From positions 1-41,790 of the forward strand of contig JBEKZS010000018.1 of assembly GCA_049509635.1 (NCBI GenBank): a DNA stretch of 41,790 nucleotides, read 5' to 3'. The notes under the pieces were generated by a model. That model searched no databases. It was given only the letters and a program-made list of their open reading frames with translations, and was not told where the DNA came from. The DNA is from Roseiarcus sp049509635. Lineage in GTDB: Bacteria > Pseudomonadota > Alphaproteobacteria > Rhizobiales > Beijerinckiaceae. A program made the translations under genes and the position numbers. Shown here piece by piece: positions 11,301 to 18,143 of the stretch (positions within the stretch are counted from its first letter, which is position 1; the number at the start of each line of letters is the position of its first letter).

Positions 11301-11498
11301 GGCGGGCTCGACGGCCGCCAGCTCGCCGAGGCGGCGCGGCGACGGCGACCGGGCCTGAAGGTCCTGTTCATGACCGGCTATGCGCGCGACGCGATCGTCC
11401 ACCAGGGCGGCCTCGACGGCGACGCCCAGGTGATCAGCAAGCCTTTCGGGTTCGATGCGCTGGCGGAGAAGATTCGCGCCCGGCTTGTTTCGCGGTGA
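8358..11498 (+). CDS. Multi-PAS hybrid sensor histidine kinase
   Basis: This soluble hybrid kinase of about 1046 aa has no membrane segment. It contains roughly five PAS domains (about residues 34-140, 150-270, 275-398, 398-524 and 541-658), three of them ending in the D-I/V-T-x-R-x-x-E linker. A HisKA dimerisation domain follows with phospho-acceptor His678 in GGVAHDFNNLL. The ATPase domain shows the N box NLALNARDAMPDGG, DTGGGMD, FDPFFTTK and GTGLGLSQVYG. The C-terminal receiver has acceptor Asp977 in LLLTDVVMPGG and Lys in SKPF. The GTG at 8358 follows GAGGAG; GTG 8364 and TTG 8316 are alternatives. The H-D-F-N-N kinase type with a fused receiver is common in alphaproteobacteria. The signal and output are unknown, since no response regulator gene is adjacent. 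Confidence 0.92.
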   Translation: MIVTETIRAGDENADGLERAPAGSARGAELSVDAILEEIGEGFFALDRDWRFTAFNRAAEEIFGLSRGAVLGRTLWEVSPGVVGTEFERRYRLVMAGRVRQAFEIHSVRRPDRYHEVRAFPLADGIGVAFHDVTDRQGMSRALRDREQELARVQELGGVGGVEVDLRPGFRGRRSPEYLMLHGLPPDEADERGEQWLQRIHPDDRARVEQHFLRTVASAETTYEAEYRIIRPADGRVRWIRAVGEIERDAAGRAVALTGAHLDITDRREAERAASDSEERLRAMTDALPLLISYVDAGQAFRFANKPYEAWFGRSLREIVGRSARDVLGEAMYQARRPYIERALAGEKVVYEAEFDRPEGAAVTEIMHVPHRDETGRVLGMYAVVQDITARKLAERAVAESEHRFRSIANSAPVPIWVSRLDGGHEFVNRAFRDFLGLPLGAALDFDLREALHPDDAARIAAERRVGEASRRPFALEARYRRADGVWRWLRSELQPRWGPAGEHLGLIGVAHDVTTSREAEEKLSQLVEERTARLVATEAMIRTFFDHSSECHAVLVEAGEGGFRYEAINPATARLYGLTTEQVVGRTTDEVFGAELGAAINWRLKACLEADAPYRYERLHGEAVVEAVATPVPQKPGSPRRVVVSARDVTERRRLEQQLRQAQKMEAVGQLTGGVAHDFNNLLTLVLGGLDVIGRQMDRLPAPDAAARIERARDMALQGARRAAALTARLLAFSRQQALTPQALDANGLVAGVCDLLRRTIGETIALETSLQVGLWLIFADPNQLENAMLNLALNARDAMPDGGRLTIETANCALDRAYVAALPEPVAPGDYVMIAVTDTGGGMDPSTRERAFDPFFTTKDVGKGTGLGLSQVYGFARQSAGHACIESEPGRGASVKIYLPRHLGAVAQVGTAQASGASRLGGAETVLVVEDEAALRAYTSEILRELGYRVLEAPNGAAALAALAEAPQIDLLLTDVVMPGGLDGRQLAEAARRRRPGLKVLFMTGYARDAIVHQGGLDGDAQVISKPFGFDALAEKIRARLVSR

Positions 11499-11722
11499 AC
11501 CGGACTGCGCGCGCCATGGATTTGACAATCGGGCGCGCCAGGATGAGCGTGACGGCGCGGCCGCGCGCCCGACCGCATCGCGCGTTGACCGGGCGCGCGG
11601 CGCCGCTAATCTGACGGCGCCGGCGGGTGGTGGTGCAATCGTCCAGCTCGGAATCTCGGGCTCGGGCAATTCTGGTCGTCGGCGGCTCCGGCGGGCGAGT
11701 CGTCCTGGCGTCAAGGCAGACA

Positions 11723-11854
11723 GTGACAGCAAATCGTCCCAACGACGCCGACGATGCCGGGCAATGGCTGCTGACGCTGTTTCTCGGGCCGATCGCCGTG
11801 GTGCTCGCGGCGATCGTGATCGGCCTGCTGATGCGGGGTTCGGGACTGCGCTGA
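11723..11854 (+). CDS. Small single-pass membrane protein
   Basis: A 43-aa frame starting at GTG 11723 encodes a polar N-terminus and one strong membrane helix, WLLTLFLGPIAVVLAAIVIG, ending in a short basic tail. AAGGCAG six to nine bases upstream can act as a ribosome-binding site. The frame is open further upstream to 11627 but that part looks non-coding. The gene lies 224 bases after the kinase and 142 bases before the flavoprotein gene. No family is recognised, and small hydrophobic frames can occur by chance. Confidence 0.4.
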   Translation: MTANRPNDADDAGQWLLTLFLGPIAVVLAAIVIGLLMRGSGLR

Positions 11855-11996
11855 TCGCGGATCGGGCGCCGTCGCCCGGTCGGCGCGCACGGGCGGAACG
11901 ATTCGGCCGACGGACCGTTGTCGCGCCGCCGCCCCGGCGGCGCATCGATCGCGATGCGATCGCCAGCGGGGCCCCACGATCGAAAGTCGGCAGAGG

Positions 11997-13148
11997 ATGA
12001 CCCCGACCGCTCCCGAGATCACGATCCCGCTGTCGCGCGCCGCGCCGCCCGGACGGCCCGCCTCTCCGGCGCAGGCGGCGCGCGCGGTCGCCGCCCAGGC
12101 CTTCGCGGGCGCGCCCGCCCTCGACTGCGACGGCGCCTACCCCGCCGCCGATGTCGCCGCCCTCCATGCGGCCGGCCTGCTCGTCGCTCCGTTGAGTCTG
12201 GCCCTCGGCGGCGCGGAAATTTCCCCGCTCGCGCTGTGCCGGATCCTGCGTGAGATCGGCGCCGGCAGCCTGCCGCTCGGGCGGCTCTACGAAGGCCATG
12301 TCAACGCGATCGGCCTCGTCGGGCGCTACGGCAACGACCGACAGCGCCGTCTGGTCGCGGCCGAGGCGCGCGCGGGACAGATTTTCGGGGTCTGGAACAC
12401 CGACGACGCGGCGGGACTTCGCCTGGATTGGGAACGCGGCCGCCTGCGCCTGCGGGGCCGCAAGATCCTCGCGTCGGGCGCCGGCCGCATCGAGCGCCCG
12501 CTCGTCACCGCCACCGACGGCGAGGGGCGCCGGCTGATGGTGATGCCGCGGCTCGACGGCCCCGAACGCGCGGATCTCTCGCAATGGACCGCGCACGGCA
12601 TGCGCGCCTCGGCCACCGGCGCGGTCGACTTCACCGGCGTCGTCGTCGATCCCGCCGAGATCGTCGGCGGCGACGGCGACTACGAGCGCCAGCCGGCGTT
12701 CTCGGGCGGCGCCTGGCGATTCGCCGCCGTCCACCAGGGCGGGATGGAAAAACTGTTCGACCTGCTGCGCGACCATCTGCGCCGCGCCGGGCGCGGCGGC
12801 GATCCGCATCAGGCGGCGCGGGTCGGCGAGGCCGGGGTCGCGACCCAGACCGCGCGGCTGTGGGTGGAGCGCGCCGCCGCGATCGCCGAGGACGTCGATC
12901 GCGACGCCGGGCAGATCGTCGCCCATGTCAATCTCGCCCGCACCGCGGTCGAACGGGCGGGCGTCGCCCTCATGGAGCTCGTGCATCGTTCGGTCGGCCT
13001 CCAGGGTTTCATGCGGCCGCATCCGATCGAGCGGATCTGCCGCGATCTGGCGACCTATCTGCGTCAGCCCGGACCCGACCGCGCGCTGACCGGCGCCGCG
13101 GCCTGGATGCTGGCGAACGACGCGCCCGCGGCAGACCTGTGGGACTGA
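11997..13148 (+). CDS. Acyl-CoA dehydrogenase-fold flavoprotein
   Basis: The 383-aa product has the acyl-CoA dehydrogenase layout: an N-terminal helical domain, a middle beta domain with FGVWNTDDAAGLRL, KILASGAGRI and the ASATGAVDFTGVVVD hinge, and a C-terminal four-helix domain. The usual C-terminal YEGT-type motif with the catalytic Glu is absent; the equivalent region reads DLATYLRQPGPDRAL. That ending is more like flavin monooxygenases of the same fold (DszC and sugar N-oxygenases) than true dehydrogenases, so either oxidation of an amino sugar or acyl desaturation is possible. The stop is four bases before the PIG-L gene and they form one operon. The ATG at 11997 sits directly after AGAGG, too close for an ideal ribosome-binding site, so the start is uncertain. 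Confidence 0.85.
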   Translation: MTPTAPEITIPLSRAAPPGRPASPAQAARAVAAQAFAGAPALDCDGAYPAADVAALHAAGLLVAPLSLALGGAEISPLALCRILREIGAGSLPLGRLYEGHVNAIGLVGRYGNDRQRRLVAAEARAGQIFGVWNTDDAAGLRLDWERGRLRLRGRKILASGAGRIERPLVTATDGEGRRLMVMPRLDGPERADLSQWTAHGMRASATGAVDFTGVVVDPAEIVGGDGDYERQPAFSGGAWRFAAVHQGGMEKLFDLLRDHLRRAGRGGDPHQAARVGEAGVATQTARLWVERAAAIAEDVDRDAGQIVAHVNLARTAVERAGVALMELVHRSVGLQGFMRPHPIERICRDLATYLRQPGPDRALTGAAAWMLANDAPAADLWD

Positions 13149-13152
13149 GCCG

Positions 13153-13890
13153 ATGACCGCCGGCGAAGCGCTGCGGGCGGCGCGTTCCTTGCCGGTCTCG
13201 ACGCTCGCCGAGCGCCTGGGCGAAGGCGGCCTGGTCGTCGTCGCGCCGCATCCCGACGACGAGAGCCTCGCCTGCGGCGCGTTGATCGCGGAGGCCTGCG
13301 CGCGCGGCCGCCCGACGCGGGTCGCGATCGTCAGCGACGGCTCGGGTTCGCATCCCGCCAGCAGGAAATACCCGAGACTCCGGCTGCGCGCCGTGCGGGA
13401 GGCGGAGGCGCGAAGGGCGGTCGCCGCGCTCGGCCTTGCGCCCCGCCACGCGATCTTCCTGCGCCTGCGCGACCGCTTCGTCCGCGGCGAAGGCGCTTCG
13501 GCGAACGCCGCGGCCGCGGCGATCGAAGCCTGCGCGCGCGAGGTCGGCGCGCGGGCGCTGTTCGTCAGCTGGCGCCACGATCCCCATTGCGACCACCAGG
13601 CGTCCTATCGGCTCGCGCGCGCGGCGCAGCGGCGGCTTCCCGGAGTCGCGCTCTATGAATATTCGGTATGGGGCGCGGCGCTTCCGCCCGCCGCCCCCGT
13701 CGATCCGCTGGCCGGCGGCTTTCGCTTCGCCGTCGGGGGACATCGCGCGCGCAAGCGCCGCGCGATCGCCGCCCATCGCTCGCAGACCACGGCGATGATC
13801 GACGACGATCCCCGGGGTTTCCGGCTGTCGGCGGCCGATCTCGCGCGCTTCGACGGGGCTTACGAGAGCTTCTTCGAGGCCGCCCCGTGA
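13153..13890 (+). CDS. PIG-L family N-deacetylase
   Basis: The 245-aa protein belongs to the PIG-L/LmbE zinc-dependent deacetylases, which usually remove acetyl from GlcNAc-containing substrates. The first metal motif is APHPDDES at residues 31-38 (His33, Asp36), and the second is HCDH at 145-148. HRSQTT near the C-terminus is another family signature. No signal peptide is seen, so it acts in the cytosol on a nucleotide- or lipid-linked sugar or a soluble glycoside. It is sandwiched in an operon between the flavoprotein (4-base gap) and the methyltransferase (GTGA overlap at 13887-13890), which suggests consecutive modification of the same substrate. Confidence 0.9.
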   Translation: MTAGEALRAARSLPVSTLAERLGEGGLVVVAPHPDDESLACGALIAEACARGRPTRVAIVSDGSGSHPASRKYPRLRLRAVREAEARRAVAALGLAPRHAIFLRLRDRFVRGEGASANAAAAAIEACAREVGARALFVSWRHDPHCDHQASYRLARAAQRRLPGVALYEYSVWGAALPPAAPVDPLAGGFRFAVGGHRARKRRAIAAHRSQTTAMIDDDPRGFRLSAADLARFDGAYESFFEAAP

Positions 13891-14486
13891 GTCGATCGCC
13901 GCGGACGCTGGAGGCCGCCTATTTCGACGCGATCTATCGGGCCGATCCCGACCCGTGGAAATTCGCCTCCAGCGCCTATGAGCGCGACAAATACGCCGTC
14001 ACTCTCGCCGCATTGCCGAGGCAGCGCTACGAAAGCGCGTTGGAGATCGGCTGTTCGATCGGCGTGCTCACCCGGTCGTTGGCGACGCGATGCGACCGGC
14101 TGCTCGCGGTCGATGCCGCGGCGGCGCCGCTCGATGAGGCGCGCCGCCGCTGCGCCGCGGCTCCCGGCGTTCGCTTCGCGCGCATGCACGCGCCCGCCGA
14201 ATGGCCGGCGGGCGGCTTCGATCTCATCCTCGCCTCGGAGGTCGTCTACTATCTGAGCGCCGACGACGTCGCGCGGCTCGCCGACCGCATCGCCGGGTCG
14301 CTGGCGCCGCGCGGCGACCTCGTTCTCGTCCATTGGACGGGGGCGACCGACTATCCCCTCACCGGCGACGAGGCGGCGGAGCGGCTCATCGCCCGCCTAG
14401 GCGACGAGGTCGCGGTCGTCAGTCAGGACCGCTTCCCGGATTTCCGGCTCGACGTCCTGACGCGCCGCCGGCGATCCGCCGCGTAG
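13887..14486 (+). CDS. NodS-like SAM-dependent methyltransferase
   Basis: The 199-aa class I methyltransferase has the SAM-binding motif ALEIGCSIGVLTRSLA at residues 51-66, an acidic end of strand 2 (LLAVDAAAAPLDEARRR) and FDLILASEVVYYL as motif post-I/II. The N-terminus, YFDAIYRADPDPWKFASSAYERDKY, is the hallmark of the NodS-related subgroup, in which NodS N-methylates the de-N-acetylated end of chitooligosaccharides. GTG at 13887 overlaps the PIG-L stop by four bases. The 3' end overlaps the opposing glycosyltransferase gene by 90 bases. A sugar amine exposed by the PIG-L enzyme is the natural substrate candidate, but this is inference. Confidence 0.9.
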   Translation: MSRSPRTLEAAYFDAIYRADPDPWKFASSAYERDKYAVTLAALPRQRYESALEIGCSIGVLTRSLATRCDRLLAVDAAAAPLDEARRRCAAAPGVRFARMHAPAEWPAGGFDLILASEVVYYLSADDVARLADRIAGSLAPRGDLVLVHWTGATDYPLTGDEAAERLIARLGDEVAVVSQDRFPDFRLDVLTRRRRSAA

Positions 14487-15590
14487 ACGCGCCAGGGCGC
14501 GCCGGGCGCCGGCGATTTGATCGGGAAGGTCGGCGGGCGCCAGCCGGCGGGCCGCCAGCGCGGGGCTTTGCGCTTCGATCGCGCGCCAAGCCGCGCCGAA
14601 ACACGCGGTCCGCGCGATGCGGTCCGCGGCGCCGGGCGCGATCCCGAGCGCGCGCCCCCAGTCGCCGGCGAGCGCGAAGCCGCCGCGCCGGCGGGCGCGC
14701 CGCAACCGCCCGCGCCATCCCGCGCGGCGGATCGCGGTGCGGAACGGCTCGAGCGCCTCGTCGCACAAGGCGTCCGGCTCCGCGCTGCGCAGCCTGAGGG
14801 TGTCGGCGACCCCGCCGCGCGCGCGGCCCCTGACGCGCGCCGATGTCGTCACGGTGATTTCGGGAGCGAATCTGATCCGCGCGTCCTGCCGGCGCAGCGC
14901 CTCCACCAGCGCCTTGTCCTCGCCGAGCGGCACGCCGGGCAGGCCGCCGACCCGGCGATAGGCCTCGACGGTGACCGCAAGGCTGGCGCCCGAAATCGTC
15001 CCGTGACGCGGCCAGGGATCATGTTCGAGCGGATCGAGCAGCGCCGACAATTCGGTCAGCGCCTCCTCATAGGCGCTCTCGAGCGCGCCGCGCTGGTGCA
15101 GCGAGGCGGGGAGCAGGACGCCCTCCTCGTCGAGCGCGACGCGGCCGAGCACGGCGTCCACGCCCGCATCGATCGCCGCCAGATTGGCGGCGATCCAGTC
15201 GGGCGGGACGCGGCTGTCGGCGTCGGTCGTCAGGATCACGCCGCCCGGCTCGCTCCAGGCGTCGGCGAAATTCATCGCGGCGCGCCGGGCGCCGCCCGCA
15301 TGCGCCTGCTTGGGCGGCAGGCGTCGTTCGATCACCCGCGCCTCGAATGGCGAGGCCGCGGTCAGCCCGCGCGCCAGCGCCGCGCTCCCGTCGGTGCAAT
15401 TGTTGGCGAACACCACGACGCGAAACGAATCGGGCGGGAGCGGGCGCCCCGAGAGGTCGCGCTGCTCGGCGAGCGCGCGCAGACAGGCCGGCAATCGCAG
15501 CGCCTCGTCCTTGACGGGGATGGCGACGATGCCGCCGCGTCGGATCGAGGTCGCAGCGGCAACGAAATTACGCACGGGAGGGACGAGCAT
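14397..15590 (-). CDS. Family 2 glycosyltransferase
   Basis: The 397-aa protein is a GT-A fold inverting glycosyltransferase. It starts its fold at GGIVAIPVKDEALRLPACL, has the first Asp region NNCTDGS, the nucleotide/metal motif TTDADSR with Asp123-Ala-Asp125, and the acceptor motif GEDKALVEALRR. The C-terminal third is a helical Arg/Ala-rich extension with no visible membrane helix. ATG 15590 is preceded by AGAGG seven bases upstream and is preferred over the GTG at 15617. The gene faces the flavoprotein/PIG-L/methyltransferase operon and overlaps the methyltransferase by 90 bases at the 3' ends. Gene neighbourhoods of these four types suggest one glycan pathway. Confidence 0.88.
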   Translation of the reverse strand: MLVPPVRNFVAAATSIRRGGIVAIPVKDEALRLPACLRALAEQRDLSGRPLPPDSFRVVVFANNCTDGSAALARGLTAASPFEARVIERRLPPKQAHAGGARRAAMNFADAWSEPGGVILTTDADSRVPPDWIAANLAAIDAGVDAVLGRVALDEEGVLLPASLHQRGALESAYEEALTELSALLDPLEHDPWPRHGTISGASLAVTVEAYRRVGGLPGVPLGEDKALVEALRRQDARIRFAPEITVTTSARVRGRARGGVADTLRLRSAEPDALCDEALEPFRTAIRRAGWRGRLRRARRRGGFALAGDWGRALGIAPGAADRIARTACFGAAWRAIEAQSPALAARRLAPADLPDQIAGARRALARLRGGSPAARQDVEPEIREAVLTDDRDLVA

Positions 15591-15814
15591 GGACAGGCCT
15601 CTGACGCTTCGCGACACGGACGCGGGGCCTACAATGGCGATGACCGCCCGTTCGTTCCGCAGTCGAGGCGAGATTCGAGCGCCGCGCGCGGGTCCGGCGT
15701 CGTTTGGCGAGCGAAATATCGGAACGCTCTGCGTGCCCGCGGGTTGTGAGGGCGCTATGTCAGCCGAACGGTCGCGAAAACGATCGGCGGCGTCGGACGG
15801 GGAGGATCGCGCGC
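15591..15814. promoter_or_regulatory. Divergent upstream region, glycosyltransferase / tkt operon
   Basis: This 224-base gap separates the start of the glycosyltransferase (-) from the small frame upstream of transketolase (+). It is slightly less GC-rich near 15711-15770, where the plus-strand promoter would be expected. GGAGG at 15801-15805 is the ribosome-binding site for the next gene. I cannot assign a -35/-10 pair with confidence. Confidence 0.35.
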
Positions 15815-16027
15815 GTGGAAGGGTCGTATTTCCTGCGTTATCAGCGGCGCGAGGGCGACGCGCCGCTCGAGGAACGCTTCGAATCGGAGCGGCGGGCGTT
15901 GGTTCAGGCGTTCGCCAAACTCACCCACGACGTCGTCCATCGGGTCTGGATCGAGGACGCGGGCGGTCATGTGCTGATCGGCGAGGCCGACATCCGCGAG
16001 CGTGCGAAGAAGGAAGTGCTGACCTGA
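15815..16027 (+). CDS. Conserved-looking 70-aa hypothetical protein
   Basis: A 70-aa soluble protein starts at GTG 15815, nine bases after GGAGG. The composition is balanced (SYFLRYQRREGDAPLEER, then KLTHDVVHRVWIEDAGG and GEADIRERAKKEVLT) and unlike the Arg/Ala-rich shadow frames of this genome, which supports real coding. It is mostly charged and probably mixed alpha/beta. I do not recognise its family. It ends 45 bases before transketolase and is probably cotranscribed with it. The frame is open upstream to 15704, but that extension lacks a good start signal. Confidence 0.6.
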   Translation: MEGSYFLRYQRREGDAPLEERFESERRALVQAFAKLTHDVVHRVWIEDAGGHVLIGEADIRERAKKEVLT

Positions 16028-16072
16028 GCTTCACGCGTCGCGCCGAAGCCAGGGCTCGAAGGAGATCGCCCG

Positions 16073-18121
16073 ATGCCCGACAGCGACGACGCCCCGAAGT
16101 CCAAGGCGGTTCCGCCGCCGCGCGATCCGCATTTGCGCGAACTCGCCAATTGCATCCGGGCCCTCGCGATGGACGCGGTCGAACGGGCCAAGAGCGGGCA
16201 TCCCGGCATGCCGATGGGAATGGCCGACATCGCCACCGTGCTGTTCGCCGAATTCCTGCGCTTCGACGCCGCCGAGCCGCATTGGATCGATCGCGACCGT
16301 TTCGTCATCTCCAACGGCCACGGCTCGATGCTGCTCTACGGTCTCCTCTACCTCACCGGCTACCAGGACATGCCGATCGAGGAAATCAGGCGATTCCGGC
16401 AGATCGACAGCAAGACGCCGGGCCATCCCGAATACAACCACGCCGACGGCATCGAGACCACGACCGGCCCGCTCGGCCAGGGCCTCGCCAATTGCGTCGG
16501 CTTCGCGCTCGCCGAGCGGATCATGAACGCGCGCTTCGGCGACCCGCTCGTCGATCACTACACCTATGTGTTCATGGGCGACGGCTGCCTGATGGAAGGG
16601 ATCAGCCACGAGGCGATCTCGCTCGCCGGCCATCTGAAGCTCGGCAAGCTGATCGCCTTCTTCGACAACAATTCGATCTCGATCGACGGCGCCACGAGTC
16701 TGGCCGTCTCCGACGACCAGGCGGCGCGCTTCCGCGCCGCGCACTGGCACGTGCAGGAGATCGACGGTCACGACACCGACGCGATCCGCGCCGCGATCGC
16801 GCAGGCGCAGGCGGTCACCGACAGGCCCTCGATGATCTCCTGCCGCACGATCATCGGCTTCGGCCTTCCGACCAAAGCCGGCACCCAGAAGGCGCACAGC
16901 GACGCGCCCGGCGAGGAGGAGATCGCCGGCGCGCGCAAGCTGCTGGACTGGTCGGCGCCGCCATTCGTGATCCCCGAGCCGCTGCTGGCCGCCTGGCGCG
17001 CGATCGGCGCCCGCGGACGCAAGGGGCGGCTCGCCTGGGACGAGCGTCTCCAGGCGGCGCCGGCGGCGTTGCGCGCCGATTTCGAGCGGCGCCTGCGCGG
17101 CGAGCTTCCCGAGGGCTGGCGCACGGCGATCGGCGCCGCGCGCGCGACGTTCCTGCAAGGCGGCAAGGAGCTCGCGACCCGGCAGGCGAGCGGCGCCGTG
17201 CTCGATCATCTGTTCGCCGCGATCCCGGAAATGCTCGGCGGCTCGGCCGATCTGACGCCCTCCAACAACACGCGGGCGAAGGGCCAGGTCGAAATCCGGC
17301 CGGGCGAGTACCAGGGCTCCTATGTCCACTACGGGGTGCGCGAGCACGGCATGGCCGCCGCGATGAACGGGATCGCGCTGCACGGCGGCCTCATCCCCTA
17401 TGGCGGCACGTTCCTGACCTTCTCCGACTATTGCCGGCCGGCGATCCGGCTCGCGGCGATGATGCGAATCCGCACCATATTCGTGATGACCCATGATTCG
17501 ATCGGGCTCGGCGAGGACGGCCCGACCCATCAGCCGGTCGAGCAGCTCGCCGCGCTGCGCGCGATCCCGCATCTGGCCGTCTACCGGCCGGGCGATCCGA
17601 TCGAGACCGCCGAATGCTGGGAGGCGATCCTCGATGCGCCGCGCGAGGCGGCGCTGATCGCGCTGTCGCGCCAGCCGATGCCGCTGCTGCGCCGCGACGG
17701 CGGATCGGACAATCTCTCGGCGCGCGGCGCCTATGTGCTGCGCGAGGCCGAAGGCGGTCCGCGCCGCCTGACCCTGATCGGCACGGGCTCGGAGCTGCAT
17801 CTGGCGACCCAGGCGCGCGAGGCGCTGCAGGCCGAGGGCGTGCCGACCGCCGTGGTGTCGATGCCGTGCCGGCTCCGCTTCGAGCGGCAGCCGGCCGACT
17901 ACAAGCGCGCGGTGCTCGGCGAGACCGCGCGGGTTGCGGTGGAGGCGGCGGTGGAAATGTCCTGGGACCGCTATCTCGGCCTCGACGGCCGCTTCGTCGG
18001 CATGCACGGCTTCGGCGCGTCGGGAAAGATCGCCGACGTCTATGCGAAATTCGACATCACCGCCGAGGCGGTGGCGGGCGCAGCGCGCGCGGCGCTCGCG
18101 CAATTCGGAGCGCGGGCGTAG
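16073..18121 (+). CDS. tkt: Transketolase
   Basis: Transketolase moves two-carbon ketol units between sugar phosphates in the pentose phosphate and Calvin cycles, using thiamine diphosphate. The 682-aa length is normal. The N-terminal domain has SGHPGMPMGMADI and ISNGHGSMLLY, and the cofactor motif runs from GDG at 169-171 to NN at 199-200. The pyrimidine domain has the catalytic Glu424 in GVREHGMAAAMNG, and THDSIGLGEDGPTHQPVEQ is the sugar-phosphate-binding block. The C-terminal domain follows. AAGGAG lies eight bases before the ATG. No other Calvin-cycle gene is in the window, so a role in CO2 fixation on CO cannot be judged. It converges with the dioxygenase gene 22 bases downstream. Confidence 0.97.
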   Translation: MPDSDDAPKSKAVPPPRDPHLRELANCIRALAMDAVERAKSGHPGMPMGMADIATVLFAEFLRFDAAEPHWIDRDRFVISNGHGSMLLYGLLYLTGYQDMPIEEIRRFRQIDSKTPGHPEYNHADGIETTTGPLGQGLANCVGFALAERIMNARFGDPLVDHYTYVFMGDGCLMEGISHEAISLAGHLKLGKLIAFFDNNSISIDGATSLAVSDDQAARFRAAHWHVQEIDGHDTDAIRAAIAQAQAVTDRPSMISCRTIIGFGLPTKAGTQKAHSDAPGEEEIAGARKLLDWSAPPFVIPEPLLAAWRAIGARGRKGRLAWDERLQAAPAALRADFERRLRGELPEGWRTAIGAARATFLQGGKELATRQASGAVLDHLFAAIPEMLGGSADLTPSNNTRAKGQVEIRPGEYQGSYVHYGVREHGMAAAMNGIALHGGLIPYGGTFLTFSDYCRPAIRLAAMMRIRTIFVMTHDSIGLGEDGPTHQPVEQLAALRAIPHLAVYRPGDPIETAECWEAILDAPREAALIALSRQPMPLLRRDGGSDNLSARGAYVLREAEGGPRRLTLIGTGSELHLATQAREALQAEGVPTAVVSMPCRLRFERQPADYKRAVLGETARVAVEAAVEMSWDRYLGLDGRFVGMHGFGASGKIADVYAKFDITAEAVAGAARAALAQFGARA

Positions 18122-18143
18122 CGCGCGGCGTCCCCCGCCGCGG

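Noticed and set aside
11516..11545. TTGACA at 11522 as a promoter for the small membrane gene
   Set aside because: No -10-like hexamer lies 16-18 bases downstream.
8196..13022. A 1608-codon open frame on the minus strand
   Set aside because: It runs antisense through the kinase and the flavoprotein gene, has the Arg/Gly/Asp-rich composition of a high-GC shadow, and shows no domain.
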